Program-made: the position numbers and the translations under genes
Assembly (NCBI RefSeq): GCF_000699445.3
Contig: NC_067198.1
Span: forward strand, 2,423,301 to 2,487,300
Direction of reading: 5' to 3'
DNA length: 64,000 bases
Source of the DNA: Schistosoma haematobium
Lineage: Eukaryota > Platyhelminthes > Trematoda > Strigeidida > Schistosomatidae
Notes under the pieces: model-generated
Told to the model about the DNA's origin: nothing
The model's database searches: none
The model's input: only the letters and a program-made list of their open reading frames with translations
In this document: positions 36,382-47,194 of the stretch, in pieces
Layout of the letters: each line of letters opens with the position of its first letter
Numbering within the stretch: position 1 is the stretch's first letter

Positions 36382-36540
36382 AGGTTGTAGAGTTTTGATT
36401 AAGATTATAAATGGATCAATGTTAGACCACCATTAAAAAGGTTGAAGCACTGAATGGCCAGGTTTTCAATGGTCATTTAACATCGATCCATTCATGATCT
36501 CAGTTAAAAACTTAACAATCTCTACAATCTCATAATGATA
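36382..36540. repeat. HH-B tail fold-back
   Basis: Minus tail fragment joined to plus tail fragment near 36453, as at 5.1 and 26.4 kb. Confidence 0.65.
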
Positions 36541-36713
36541 AAAATCATTTAATTGGAAAACGTTACAAATTTATACATCTAAATGGTTGATAAATGAAAG
36601 AACTACCAACTATTTTAACATTGTAGTCCTATGGTTATCGTTGAACCTCGAATATATCTACAGTAATTTGAGTACATTAAAGATTTATGTACAGTAAAGG
36701 TTCTTTATTTGTT

Positions 36714-36926
36714 AAACATTAACACCGTCGGATTTCGGCCGGCTCAGTGGTTTAGACGGTAAGCATTCACGCACGAGACTGATACGTCCTGGGTTCGAGT
36801 CCCTTTGATGTGGGATCGTGAATGCGCACTGCTGATGAGTCGTACAATAGGACGAAACGACCGTCCAGTGCTTCAAGGTTTTCAATGATGGTCTAACATC
36901 AATCGGTTCATGATCTCAACTATTAA
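36714..36926 (+). repeat. HH-B SINE, 5'-truncated
   Basis: Head CGGCTCAGTGGTTTAGACGG, B box GGTTCGAGTCC, intact hammerhead core, and a tail of the ATCGGTTCATGATCTC subtype. Confidence 0.85.
36826..36871 (+). ncRNA. Hammerhead ribozyme motif (HH-B type)
   Basis: GCACTG / CAGTGC stem I (six pairs), CTGATGAG core, stem II GTC/GAC, GAAA, minimal stem III ACGACCGT, cleavage after GTC. All core bases match the consensus. Confidence 0.78.
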
Positions 36927-37099
36927 ATTGTTATGTATTAATTTAATTTTTGAAAAAAATGTCAAATCAATCTTCAATGGACTTGATACGACAAGACGTA
37001 ATCATAAATTTCTTGACTGTAATTTAAACTTGTTATGACTAAGAGCTCTATTAATTTACACATAATAAAGTTGTCAATGAGAGACATCGACTTATACGA

Positions 37100-37490
37100 C
37101 CAAATCAATGACGTAAAAACTTGTACGAACAGGCTAAAGTCAATTCTGAGTTCTTATTGAATATCCGAGATAGTAGATACTCGTCTAACTCAACGGGTTC
37201 AATCCAGAACACAAATATCAGCCTCCACTATAGAAAACATGTATTTCAGACATACCCAAGTAAATCAGACATTTGTACAAGATCAAGCCATAAGTGACTG
37301 TGAGAGTGAGTGACTGTAGTTAACAAATCGGGAATAACTTATGAATAGTAAATCGTACAGTAGTAGTCAATATGTTAAATGGAAGGAATATGTATATACT
37401 TGTAACATAGCTACTTAGTAGTTATCCGATGATGGCATATGTATAACAGTTCATAAATAGATCCTAGCGGTTACTGTTCACTTATTCTTC
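37100..37490 (-). repeat. Unclassified dispersed repeat, copy 2
   Basis: Diverged partner of 23590-24035 in the same orientation. No coding potential seen. Confidence 0.5.
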
Positions 37491-37641
37491 GTCCGAACAT
37501 CACAAAATTGATTGCTGTTTTTCTTTTTTTTACTTTTGTTGGAAAATTAATCCTCTATCACATATTAAACAATTGCTCCCCTCCATACCCTTTTTGTTTT
37601 ATGAATTGAATTCATTGAATTTCCTAGTAACAATAATACAA

Positions 37642-37972
37642 GACATATGCCCACTAGCGACGATCTCCAAGAAGTATTTCTTGGAGTTCTAGGGAGAATC
37701 AGTGATCATTGGACTTCAACTGAGTTTGTTGTGATATAGTAACGCACTGAAGACACTGGTGAATTTGTAGCTTAGTTTCATGGATTAGTTGAAGCTAGAC
37801 ATGCCGGCCGATTCAGTTGTTTAGAGGTTAAGCGTTTGTGCACAAGGACGAAGTTCCTGCGTTCGGGATTATGGATGCACACTGCTGAGGAGTCAAATAC
37901 TAGAACGAAACGACTGTCCAATACTTCGAGGTTTTCAATGATAGTCTAACATTGAGTAATTCATGATCTTAG
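37642..37972 (+). repeat. HH-B SINE
   Basis: Leader GATCTCCAAGAAGTATTTCT, head TCAGTTGTTTAGAGGTTAAG, hammerhead region CTGAGGAG with damaged stem II, and tail. Confidence 0.82.
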
Positions 37973-38067
37973 ATGATTTTTATTGTGTAGAAAATAACTG
38001 TGAATGATCATTTTCTCATTTTATTGAACCTATTAGTTAATATCATATGTTTACTTTGTATGAGTTT

Positions 38068-38430
38068 AATAGTTGAGTTCATGAGTCAATTGAAGCTAAA
38101 CCACCATGGAAAACCTGGAAGCACCGGATGGCCGTTTTGTCCTAGTATGGGACTCCCCAACAGTGCGCATCCACAATCCCACACCAAAGGGATTCAAAAC
38201 CAGGACCTATCGGTCTCGTGCGCGACCGCCTAATCTTTAGACCACTGAGCCGGCCGGAATCTAACGGTATTAATGTCTAACTTCAACTAATCCACGAAAT
38301 TGAGCGACACATCCACCATTGTTATCAATGAATTACTATCTCACAACACACTCGGTTAAACTTCACTGTTTCTCACTAGAACTCTAGAAAACACCTCGTG
38401 AAGTCAGTTACTATTGATCACATGATAATT
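38068..38430 (-). repeat. HH-B SINE, near full length
   Basis: Reversed tail GAGTCAATTGAAGCTAAACC, head ACCACTGAGCCGGCCGG, and leader to TTGATCACATGATAATT. Hammerhead core mutated. Confidence 0.85.
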
Positions 38431-38560
38431 TTTATCAGAAAGCGGAGGTGTTTTATGGAGATTATAGTAATTTCAATAGTTGACTTCATGAGTCAATTAA
38501 AGCTAGAACATCATAGAAAATCTGAAAGCACTAAACAGTCACTTCATTCTAATATAAATT
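38431..38560 (-). repeat. HH-B tail fragment
   Basis: Starts ATCAGAAAGCGGAGGTG and reads the reversed tail to the ruined hammerhead. Abuts the previous copy head to tail. Confidence 0.65.
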
Positions 38561-38677
38561 GTTGACAATTTAACTACAGAAAGAAAAACCCTGATAGAAT
38601 AACACTTTCAATGAGTTAATCCTCAGATGTCATTTCCTTCTTCTTTCTCTCTCTCTCATTGGCATTCAAATGAAAGA

Positions 38678-38955
38678 ATTACATAGTGTAGTATAGCATA
38701 GCATAGTGTAGCACAATGTAGTATAGTATAGTATAGTATAGTGTAGCATAGTGTAGTATAGTATAGTATGGTATAGTGCAGAATAGTGTAGTATAGTATA
38801 GCATAGTGTAGTATGGTATAGTGTAGCATAGTGTAGTATAGTATGGTATGGTATGGTGTAGCATAGTATAGTATAGTATAGCGCAGTATGGTATAGTGTA
38901 GTATAGTATAGGATAGTGTAGTATAATATTGTATAGTGTAGTGTAGTTCAGTTTA
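38678..38955. repeat. Imperfect TATAG pentamer array
   Basis: About 55 units of TATAG with GTGTAG, GCATAG and GTATGG variants. The long minus-strand ORF across it is a low-complexity artefact. Confidence 0.95.
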
Positions 38956-39293
38956 CTTATATATGTATACAATCATCATATTGTTTAAAGCAACATAAAG
39001 AAAGAAATCATATTCATTGTAATGTTATTAGTAATAATATTAATTTATAATAAATAATGACCTTATTTGATAAATACAAAAATAAATCCTTTTAAGGACA
39101 TTCATGTTGACATTTAGTATGAAAAATGAATAATGAGTTATATATTGAAGACTTTAAAATGTATCGCCTTTATAGTTTACTTGATGAGAATCTCTTTGAT
39201 ATGAAACATCATATTCATAATCATAATCATATATATCTATGTATAAGCATTAATATGATTGAATTATTCAAATACAATGAGGACAAGTGTTGT
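38956..39293. other. Unassigned AT-rich DNA
   Basis: Between the pentamer array and the HH-B copy; nothing recognised. Confidence 0.45.
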
Positions 39294-39635
39294 TTCAACA
39301 GTTGAGATCATGAGACAATTGAAACTAGACCACAATGGAAAATCTAGAAGCACTGGACGACCATTTTGTCCTATTGCGGGACTCCTCAGCAGTGCACAAA
39401 CCCAGGATCTGTTAGTTTCGCGCTAGGCGCTTAACCAACAAGACCGTTGAGCCGACTGGCATCCAACGGTGTCAACGTTTAACTTGAGCTAATCCACGGA
39501 ATTGAGCGACACATCCACCATTGTCATCAGTGAGTTCCTATCTCACAACTGACCCGGTTGAACTCCACTGGTCACTGTTTCTCACTAGAACTCCAGGATA
39601 TACCTCTTGAAGCCAGTCACTAGTGAGCATATGTT
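39294..39635 (-). repeat. HH-B SINE
   Basis: Reversed tail GAGATCATGAGACAATTGAA, damaged head and B-box region, leader to CTAGTGAGCATATG. Confidence 0.82.
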
Positions 39636-39821
39636 GATTATTATCAGAAGGGGTTTTGTAGAGTGTTGTTGTTGTCGATGTTGTGTTATCATAATACAAT
39701 TCAGATTATCATGTCTGTGATTAGTATTAGCTTATAATTAAGTGAAGAAATTTTTAATGAGTCTGTAATGAATGAGAAGATAAATTGAGACAATTAAATG
39801 TATTTGATAAGTAAAGATGAA

Positions 39822-40268
39822 TAATGGCTAGTTATAGAATGAGGGACATGTGACAATTCGTCTTATTTGAGACTCTTCAAATAGATTTAATTACATACCA
39901 GAGTTGATGTTCATTCCACTACTCCAACTCGGTAACATCTGCTTCAAATGTCATCACGTTATCCACTTATCTACTGAGTCCTGATAGCCACTTGCTTGTG
40001 CAATGAGGTGAAGTTTAAATACACTTGATGTTGTTTTACTTGTATCTTCCAATTGAGGTTTAAGACTGCAATTGATCAGTCTGTTATTGGTATATGTGCA
40101 TACTGTGCGTATGCCTCGATAGTACCTTAATTCACAAGCTTTTTGTAAGCAATGATGGATAGTGGCTAGCAGTGGAATCCAGTTTGACGCGCGTTTCGTC
40201 CTATTTGGGACTCGTCAGCTGGATGTACCTGCATCTCAGAGTTGTTGGTGTTCAATCTGGGACTCTAA
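39822..40268 (-). repeat. HH-A SINE tandem dimer
   Basis: Two hammerhead units in the same orientation about 335 bp apart (CGTCTTATTTGAGACTC near 39858 and CGTCCTATTTGGGACTC near 40197). The intervening unit includes a head (GTTATCCACTTATCTACTGA). Confidence 0.82.
40177..40224 (-). ncRNA. Hammerhead ribozyme motif (HH-A type)
   Basis: Minus strand: ATCCAG, CTGACGAG, GTCC/GGAC stem II, GAAA, ACGCGCGT, C, AAA insert, CTGGAT. Forms one arm of an inverted repeat with 40309-40356. Confidence 0.75.
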
Positions 40269-40274
40269 CCCAGT

Positions 40275-40388
40275 ATCAGAGTGAACATCAACTCTGAGAT
40301 GCGGGTACATCCAGCTGACGAGTCCCAAATAGGACGAAACGCGCGTCAAACTGGATTCCACTGCTAGCCACTATCCATCATTGCTTAC
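40275..40388 (+). repeat. HH-A SINE hammerhead half, inverted relative to its neighbour
   Basis: AGAGTGAACATCAACTCTGA through the hammerhead to ACTATCCATCATTGCTTA. Almost a mirror of 40146-40252. Confidence 0.85.
40309..40356 (+). ncRNA. Hammerhead ribozyme motif (HH-A type)
   Basis: Same sequence as the minus-strand copy at 40177-40224, with core CTGACGAG...GAAA intact and the AAA insert after GTC. Confidence 0.75.
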
Positions 40389-40737
40389 AAAAATCATGTA
40401 CCTTGTTTATATATTCAATAATTTTGTTGTTTCATTGCGTTTCTTTCAAAAATCTTGAAACAGATTTCTAGGCAAAATGTTGGATTCACTTCATATTCAT
40501 TCGTTGAAATTTTTGCAAATATCATTTTTCTCCTTAATTCTAGAAATTTCATGACTGATTACAGTTGAAGGCATAGTTCAGTTGAGTTTCTTTCTTTGAG
40601 CTGGATAGTTAGAAGACATGAATAAACGCATAACACAACTGAAGATTTCAATTGTCCATTTTCTCTTTGAGAGTATTGCTGTTGATATTTACTTACTATA
40701 AAAGTATTTAAGTCAACAGTACCATTGGTTAAAGGTT
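40389..40737. other. Unassigned DNA
   Basis: Nothing recognised. Confidence 0.45.
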
Positions 40738-41592
40738 ATCTTGGAAGTCTGATCAACCCGAATGGGTTGGTGTTTGACGAAATCTAAGTACGGATTCGAA
40801 GAGCCCGTTTGGCTTTTGCCAATTTACGTCACCTACGGCGAAGGCGAGATATCCTTCTATCAATTAAGGGACGAATATGTTGCGCGGCAGTTCGTTCTGT
40901 CCTACTTTACGGTTGGGAAACGTAGTCATTAAGATTAGAAGATATTCGTAAGCTACTAGTATTTGACCACAGATGACTTAGAAATATTGCTCACACCTGC
41001 TGGGATCACCGGGTAAGTAATTGTGAGTCTAGATGACAGGGTATTAGGAAATGATGGCAAATCAGTTGATGAGGCTTTAAATCCTCATCGACTAAGATTG
41101 TTGTTCATTATGTTGAGTATACCTGTACGCCGTTTACCACGATGCGCAATGTTAACTAGTGAATAGGGGATGATTGGAAAAAAATTAGGGTCGGCCAAAC
41201 CGAAACGTGACATCAGTGCTTAAAGTCAATAACTTCTAGTCTGAGCCATGTTGGCAGAAATAGATTACTTGGTTGAGGTCCGCGTGACTATCGTAATCAA
41301 GAGTTGGAGACTTTTAGTGACATGGCTGAGAATTGATCACAATGACGTAGGTCTATACAATCTCTCTCTTCCCTCAAACGGTGAGATTAAAATTGCTTCA
41401 TATCTTTCTTCCTACCAACTAATTCTTTCTCCCTGTATCATATCTTTATACACAATCTTTCTTTTATACATTACCACTATTGAATTAACTACTCCTATGA
41501 ATCCGGTGTTCATCTTGTTGTACTAATGAGGTATGGCAACTTGGACCGATGTATATATATGCCTAGTCCTACGTTGTAGTTGATTGATTGAC
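40738..41592 (+). mobile_element. RTE-2 non-LTR 3' end
   Basis: Same RT C-terminal region as at 28 kb (GSLINPNGLVFDEI-like, ARLAFANLRHL-like, RQFVLSYFTVGK-like). The 3' UTR ends ACGTTGTAG followed by TTGATTGATTGACTGA. In-frame stops throughout. Confidence 0.8.
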
Positions 41593-41829
41593 TGATATTA
41601 ACAGTTTATTATTGAAGGTAATCAATGATTGAAACAAACTTTCAGAACATTATTTTATAAAATCTCGAATATTGCAACCTATTTACTTGATCTCATTGAA
41701 TGTATTTCAGTAGTCTATAGATAAATTAATAAATAAAATTTCTATTTATTCAAAGGATTATTATCCTTATAGGGTAGTGAAGATTGTTGAGTTTATGATT
41801 GAAATTATGAACTGATCAATGTGAATTGA

Positions 41830-42050
41830 TTCAAATTAGACATGAACACAATTGACAGATGTTCAGTTTAGTACTTCAGTTGTTAAGTGTTTGTGTACAA
41901 GATCGAAAGTCTTGAGTTTGAATCACACGTATAGGATCATAGATGTGTACTTCTGAGGAGTTCTATACTCTAAGATGAAATAGCTATTCAGTGCTATCAA
42001 GTTTTCAATGATGGTCTAAGATTAGTCAATCCATAATCTTAATCATAAAT
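41830..42050 (+). repeat. HH-B SINE, decayed
   Basis: Leader end AATTAGACATGAACACAATT, head remnant, CTGAGGAG remnant, and tail AATCCATAATCTTAATC. Confidence 0.6.
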
Positions 42051-42535
42051 CTATTATATCTTACAACTCTAGATAAGACCTAAAAATCCTTTGTTTCATA
42101 CCCAGGTAGGTCATAAATGTCCTATATCACGATGAATTGTCTATTCATTACTTCTTGTTTATCATTTATTTCATACAATTAGTTCCTTTTATGAATTTAA
42201 ATAAAACCAGAATAAATATAGATGTAGAATAATATGAATTCATTATGTTGTCGTGGTTTCTCATCATCAGCTGCTTACAACCACTGAATTTTACATAGAG
42301 GTAAGATATAGTATGGGACAATTGACATAAATGAATGTAAAGGATTGGAATGACAAGAACAGATCAGATGTTATTAGGTGTTAGAATCAAAGAAACATTA
42401 AGGATAGGTGGTGTAATAGTTGAGTAGAGTTCCGAGACAGATAAGATAAACTATGTGGTAATTTTAAAGGTAATAAAGGATTCATGATAAGATGGATTAC
42501 GTAATAATTGAATAAAATTTCTAGTATGGGGGTTG
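42051..42535. other. Unassigned DNA
   Basis: Nothing recognised. Confidence 0.45.
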
Positions 42536-42767
42536 TAGAGATTATTAAGTTTTTTTTATTGAGATCATGAACCGATTGATGTTAGACCACCTTTGGAAAC
42601 CTGGAAGCACTGGACGGCCGTTTCGTTCTTTTGTGGGACTCCTCAGCAGTACGCATCCACGATCCCGCTCGCGAGATCCGAACCCAGGGCCTTCGGTCTC
42701 GCACAAGAACACTTAGTCTACTGGACCACTGAGCCGGCATCCAATGGTGATAGTGTCTAACATCACT
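42536..42767 (-). repeat. HH-B SINE
   Basis: Reversed tail GAACCGATTGATGTTAGACC, intact hammerhead core, B box (GATCCGAACCC) and head (CTGGACCACTGAGCCGGCAT). Confidence 0.85.
42607..42652 (-). ncRNA. Hammerhead ribozyme motif (HH-B type)
   Basis: Minus strand: GTACTG / CAGTGC stem I with one G-U pair, CTGAGGAG, stem II weakened, GAAA, ACGGCCGT, GTC. Core bases intact. Confidence 0.7.
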
Positions 42768-42921
42768 ATGAAGAGTTCAACATAATTTAAGAGAATCAAG
42801 TGAGTGGACATTGATGAGTAATGGGGTGGTTTAAGAATTCAGTAATGGGAGAGGAATACAACGCAAAATAAAACTGTTAACCAAAAACAAAACAAAAAAT
42901 GAATTACCATGATCGTAATAA

Positions 42922-43100
42922 ACTCCGCCTGTAGCTCTTCTAGAGTTACTGCCGGTCCCAAGCCCGGGTAAAGGAGGAGGGTTGGGCATGGGGTTAGCGT
43001 CCCCATCCCGTAGAAAACTAACTCGCTAAAAAAACGCTTACCAGAAAAAATAATTCAAACCATTTTAACTCTGCCCTGAGAGTTAGAAGGTCTTCATTTA
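42922..43100 (+). promoter_or_regulatory. RTE-1 structured 5' UTR
   Basis: It contains CTCCGCC (42923-42929) facing GGAGGAG (42973-42979). Between them are two small hairpins: GTAGCTCT/AGAGTTAC, then CCGG/CCGG. The stem ATGGGG/CCCCAT (42988-43006) follows. The 60.3 kb copy has CTCCTCC against GGAGGAG, a perfect seven-pair match. Some RTE elements in other animals begin with HDV-like self-cleaving ribozymes, but I cannot confirm a canonical fold here. Confidence 0.5.
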
Positions 43101-43108
43101 GAAGAATT

Positions 43109-46100
43109 ATGACGCTTCATGGTGAAAGCCGAATTCCTTCGGAAGCCACGAGGCCGATGCCCCTTCTAACAACCAGAGCAAAAATTTTTATAGGTACATG
43201 GAACGTTAGAACAATGTGGGAAACCGGGAAGACCAGTCAAATAGCAACGGAAATGAGGAGATACAATTTGGCAGTACTGGGAATCAGCGAAACCCACTGG
43301 ACCCAAGCTGGACAGAAAAGGCTAGCTACGGGAGAGATGCTGCTATACTCCGGTCACGAAGAGGAAAATGCTCCACACACACAGGAGTTGCTCTAATGCT
43401 GTCCAAAGTAGCACGAAATGCACTTGTAGGATGGGAATCCCACGGATCCAGAATCATCAAAGCATCATTCAAAACAAGGAAGGAGGGGATCTTAATGAAT
43501 ATTATCCAATGTTATGCACCCACCAATGATAGCAACGACGACATTAAAGATCAATTCTACGAGTGGCTGCAGTCAATCATAGAGAAATGCTCAAGAAAGG
43601 ACCTCACCATTCTGATGGGAGATCTAAATGCCAAGGTCGGAATAGACAACACTGGATATGAAGATATTATGGGACGACATGGACTGGGAGAGAAGAACGA
43701 AAATGGAGAAAGATTTGCAAATTTGTGTGCATTCAACAAATTAGTCATAGGAGGCACAATATTTCCACACAAACGTATACACAAGGCTACATGGATCTCA
43801 CCGGACCACACTACAGAGAACCAGATAGACCATATTTGCATCAAAAAAATTCCGAAGGACAATGGAAGATGTGAGAACCAGGAGAGGAGCTGACGTAGCT
43901 TCAGATCACCACCTAGTTGTAGCCAATTTAAAACTGAAGCTAAAAAAGAACTGGACAAGTGGACAAACAGCAATACAAAGGTTCAATACAGCCTTCCTTC
44001 GAGATACTGACAAACTCAATGAATTCAAGATAGCTCTCAACAACAGATTCCAAGCCTTTCAAGATCTACTGAAGGAAGAAGAAACTACCATGGAGGACAA
44101 CTGGAAAGGCATCAAAGAAACATTGACTTCAACGTGTCAAGAGGTTCTGGGCCTAAAGAAACACCATCATAAGGAATGGATCTCTATAGAAACACTGGAC
44201 AAGATCAAAGAAAGGAAGAACAAGAAGACAGCAATTAACAACAGCCGAACACGAGCAGAGAAAGTCCAAGCACAAGCTGAATACATAGAAGCAAACAAAC
44301 AAGTGAAGAGGAGCATTAGAGCCGACAGGAAGAAATACGTGGAAGAATTGGCAACGACGGCAGAAAAAGCTGCTAGAGAAGGAAATATGAAACAGCTCTA
44401 CGATACAACGAAGAAACTATCAGGGAAATACAGTAAACCAGAGAGGCCGGTCAAAGACAAAGAAGGCAAGCCAATCACTGAAATTCAACAACAGCGAAAC
44501 AGATGGGTAGAATACTTCGAGGAACTCCTGAATAGGCCGGCTCCAAGGAATCCACCGAACATCGAAGCAGCACACACAGATCTTCCTATAGATGTCAACC
44601 CACCAACGACGGAAGAAATTAGAATGGCCGTCAGACAAATCAAGAACGGGAAAGCAGCAGGACCCGACAACATACCAGCTGAAGCACTAAAATCAGACGT
44701 CGAAGTAACCACAAGCATGCTTTACCCTCTATTCAAAAAGATTTGGGAGGAGGAACAAGTGCCAATGGACTGGAAAGAAGGACACCTCATCAAGATTCCA
44801 AAGAAAGGAGATCTGAGCAAATGTGAAAACTACAGAGGCATTACACTACTGTCAATACCAGGGAAAGTCTTCAACAGGGTGTTGCTGAACCGGATGAAGG
44901 ATGCAGTAGATGCCCAACTTCGAGATCAACAAGCTGGATTCCGAAAGGATCGGTCGTGCACAGACCAAATTGCAACACTACGGATCATCGTCGAACAATC
45001 AGTTGAGTGGAACTCGTCACTATACATCAACTTCATTGATTATGAAAAGGCATTCGACAGTGTAGATAGGAGGACATTATGGAAACTTCTTCGACACTAC
45101 GGAGTTCCTGAGAAGATTGTCAATATTATCCGGAACTCATACGACGGACTACAGTGCAAAGTAGTGCATGGAGGACAGCTGACAGATGCATTCCAAGTAA
45201 GGACCGGAGTCAGACAAGGCTGTTTACTCTCTCCCTTCCTCTTTCTTCTGGTGGTCGACTGGATTATGAAGACCTCGACATCTGAAGGAAAACACGGAAT
45301 ACAATGGACAGCTCAGAACCAATTAGACGATCTGGACTTCGCAGATGACCTAGCCCTCCTATCACGTACACGTGAACAGATTCAGATAAAGACAGCCAAT
45401 GTAGCAGCAGTCTCTGCATCAGTAGGCCTCAGCATACACAAAGGGAAAACCAAGGTCCTCAAATTCAAAGCGGAGAACAGCAATCCAATCACCCTTGATG
45501 GCGAAACTCTGGAAGATGTAGAATCCTTCACATATCTGGGAAGCATCGTCGATAGACATGGAGGTTCAGATGCAGACGTAAAGGCGAGGATTGGCAAAGC
45601 AAGGGCCGCATTCCTACAATTGAAGAACATATGGAACTCAAAACAACTTTCAACCAATATCAAAGTGAGAATCTTCAATACGAACGTCAAGGCAATTCTA
45701 CTGTATGGAGCTGAAACTTGGAGAACTACAACAACCACAATCAAGAAAGTACAAGTATTTATAAATAGCTGTCTACGCAAGATACTCAACATCCGTTGGC
45801 CGGATACCATCAGCAATAGCCTTCTGTGGGAGAGAACAAACCAACTTCCAGCTGAAGAGGAAATTAGGAAAAGACGATGGAAATGGATAGGACATACATT
45901 ACGCAAATCGTCAAACTGCATCACGAGGCAAGCCCTAACTTGGAACCCTGAAGGGAAGCGAAAAAGAGGAAGGCCAAAGAACACATTACGTCGGATAATA
46001 GAAGCAGATATGAAAAGGATGAATTACAACTGGAAGGAGCTGGAAAGGATTGCCCAGGACAGGGTTGGATGGAGAATGCTGGTGAGCGACCTATGCTCCT

Positions 46101-46126
46101 TCACGAGGAGTAACAGGTGTAAGTAA
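43109..46126 (+). pseudogene. RTE-1 endonuclease-reverse transcriptase ORF with two frameshifts
   Basis: The apurinic-type endonuclease starts near 43109 (ATG at 43110): GTWNVRTMWETGK, SETHW, then GDLNAKVG and SDHHLV with catalytic-type residues. The frame breaks near 43380 in a CA/GG-rich stretch and again near 43845 in an A-run after DHICIKK. From 43862 a 754-codon frame runs to 46126. It holds the RT fingers/palm ([75 protein letters not shown]), the catalytic box FADD (about residues 493-496) and a basic C-terminal domain ending [11 protein letters not shown]. Both breaks lie in the endonuclease part; the RT half is uninterrupted. Sequencing error at the A-run cannot be excluded. Confidence 0.9.
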
Positions 46127-46428
46127 GTAAGTAAGTAAGTATGATCGTAATAAGTTTATTACTGTCCCTTTTTGAATACATAAATCCAGTTTAAGTTTTT
46201 TTTATCTCTATCGCTTCATCAAAACAGAGAGCAGTTGTACTTCATTGTCTACTGATCATTTTAAAAGCATTCGGAATGTCAATGATATGCCCAGTGTCAA
46301 ATAAATGCCAAGCTATTGCACTACTGAAAGTCGTAATCCCTCACAGCCTCAATTTTTTTTAGAACATGCTCAATTATTATTTAACTAAGATTAAACTACA
46401 ATAATAACATATATCAAATATATTTTCA

Positions 46429-46872
46429 ATTTCAACAGTTGAGATCATGAGTCAATTGAAGCTAGACCATCATATGCTCACTAGTAACGATCTCCATGAA
46501 GTATTTCCTGGAGTTCTAGTGAGAAACAGTGATCAGTGAAGTTTAACCGAGTGTGTTGTGAAATAGTAATTCACTGATAACATTGGTGAATGTGTCGCTC
46601 AATTTCGTGGATTAGTTGAAGTTAGACATTAATACCGTTGGATTCCAATGGGCTCAGTGGTCTAGTTGGTTAAGCACCTGGTGTGAGACTGATTGGCTCT
46701 GAGTACGAATCTCGCGAGGCGAGATCGTTGATGCGCACTGCTGAGGAGTCCCACAATAGGAGGAAATAGCCGCCCAGTGCTTCCAGGTTTTCCATGGTGG
46801 TCTAGCTTCAATTAACTCATGATCTCAACTGTTGAAATGACTACAATCTCTACAAAAACCCCTTCTGACAAT
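46429..46872 (+). repeat. HH-B SINE with short inverted tail piece
   Basis: A minus-strand tail scrap (46429-46473) precedes a near-complete plus copy: leader TGCTCACTAGTAACGATCTC, head GGCTCAGTGGTCTAGTTGG, damaged hammerhead (AGGAAA for CGAAA), tail to CCCCTTCTGACA. Confidence 0.85.
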
Positions 46873-47194
46873 TTCAATTGTTTATTTTCATCTATTCCCT
46901 CCCTCCCTCCTTCCCCCTCCCCCCACTGCCTTATTTAACCGAATCTTTATATTCCAGTTCATTTATTTATTTTTGTTTGTTTTCATGTTTCTACATGGTG
47001 ATTAATTATAGTAATTATATTGATTCAACTAATAATTAACTTATTTGTTTAAACCAATTAATGAATATAGAAGAAAGTGTATAAACAGCTAAATAGATAA
47101 ACATTGAATTCTTTTTTAGGAGAAAATTTCTTTTTTTTTAATGTTTCATGAATTAAAAAACAAAAACGGGATAATAAACCTGTGAAATCAAATA

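Larger units (their letters stand above)
42922..46140 (+). mobile_element. RTE-1: full-length RTE-clade non-LTR retrotransposon
   Basis: A 3,219-bp element flanked by a 13-bp target-site duplication, ATGATCGTAATAA (42909-42921 and 46141-46153). It has a GC-rich structured 5' UTR and ends in a short (GTAA)n tail instead of poly(A), typical of RTE elements. Partial copies of the same family occur at 1, 4.4, 26.7, 30.6, 34.0, 35.6, 48.8, 50.7, 53.2, 54.8 and 60.3 kb. SR2-like RTE elements are known from schistosomes. The clean duplication and long intact RT frame suggest a recent insertion. Confidence 0.95.

Noticed and set aside
38679..38972. 97-codon minus-strand ORF of Tyr/Thr/Ile repeats
   Set aside because: It is the translation of the TATAG pentamer array and has no other support.
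45382..45984. 200-codon minus-strand ORF
   Set aside because: It is antisense to the well-supported RTE reverse transcriptase.
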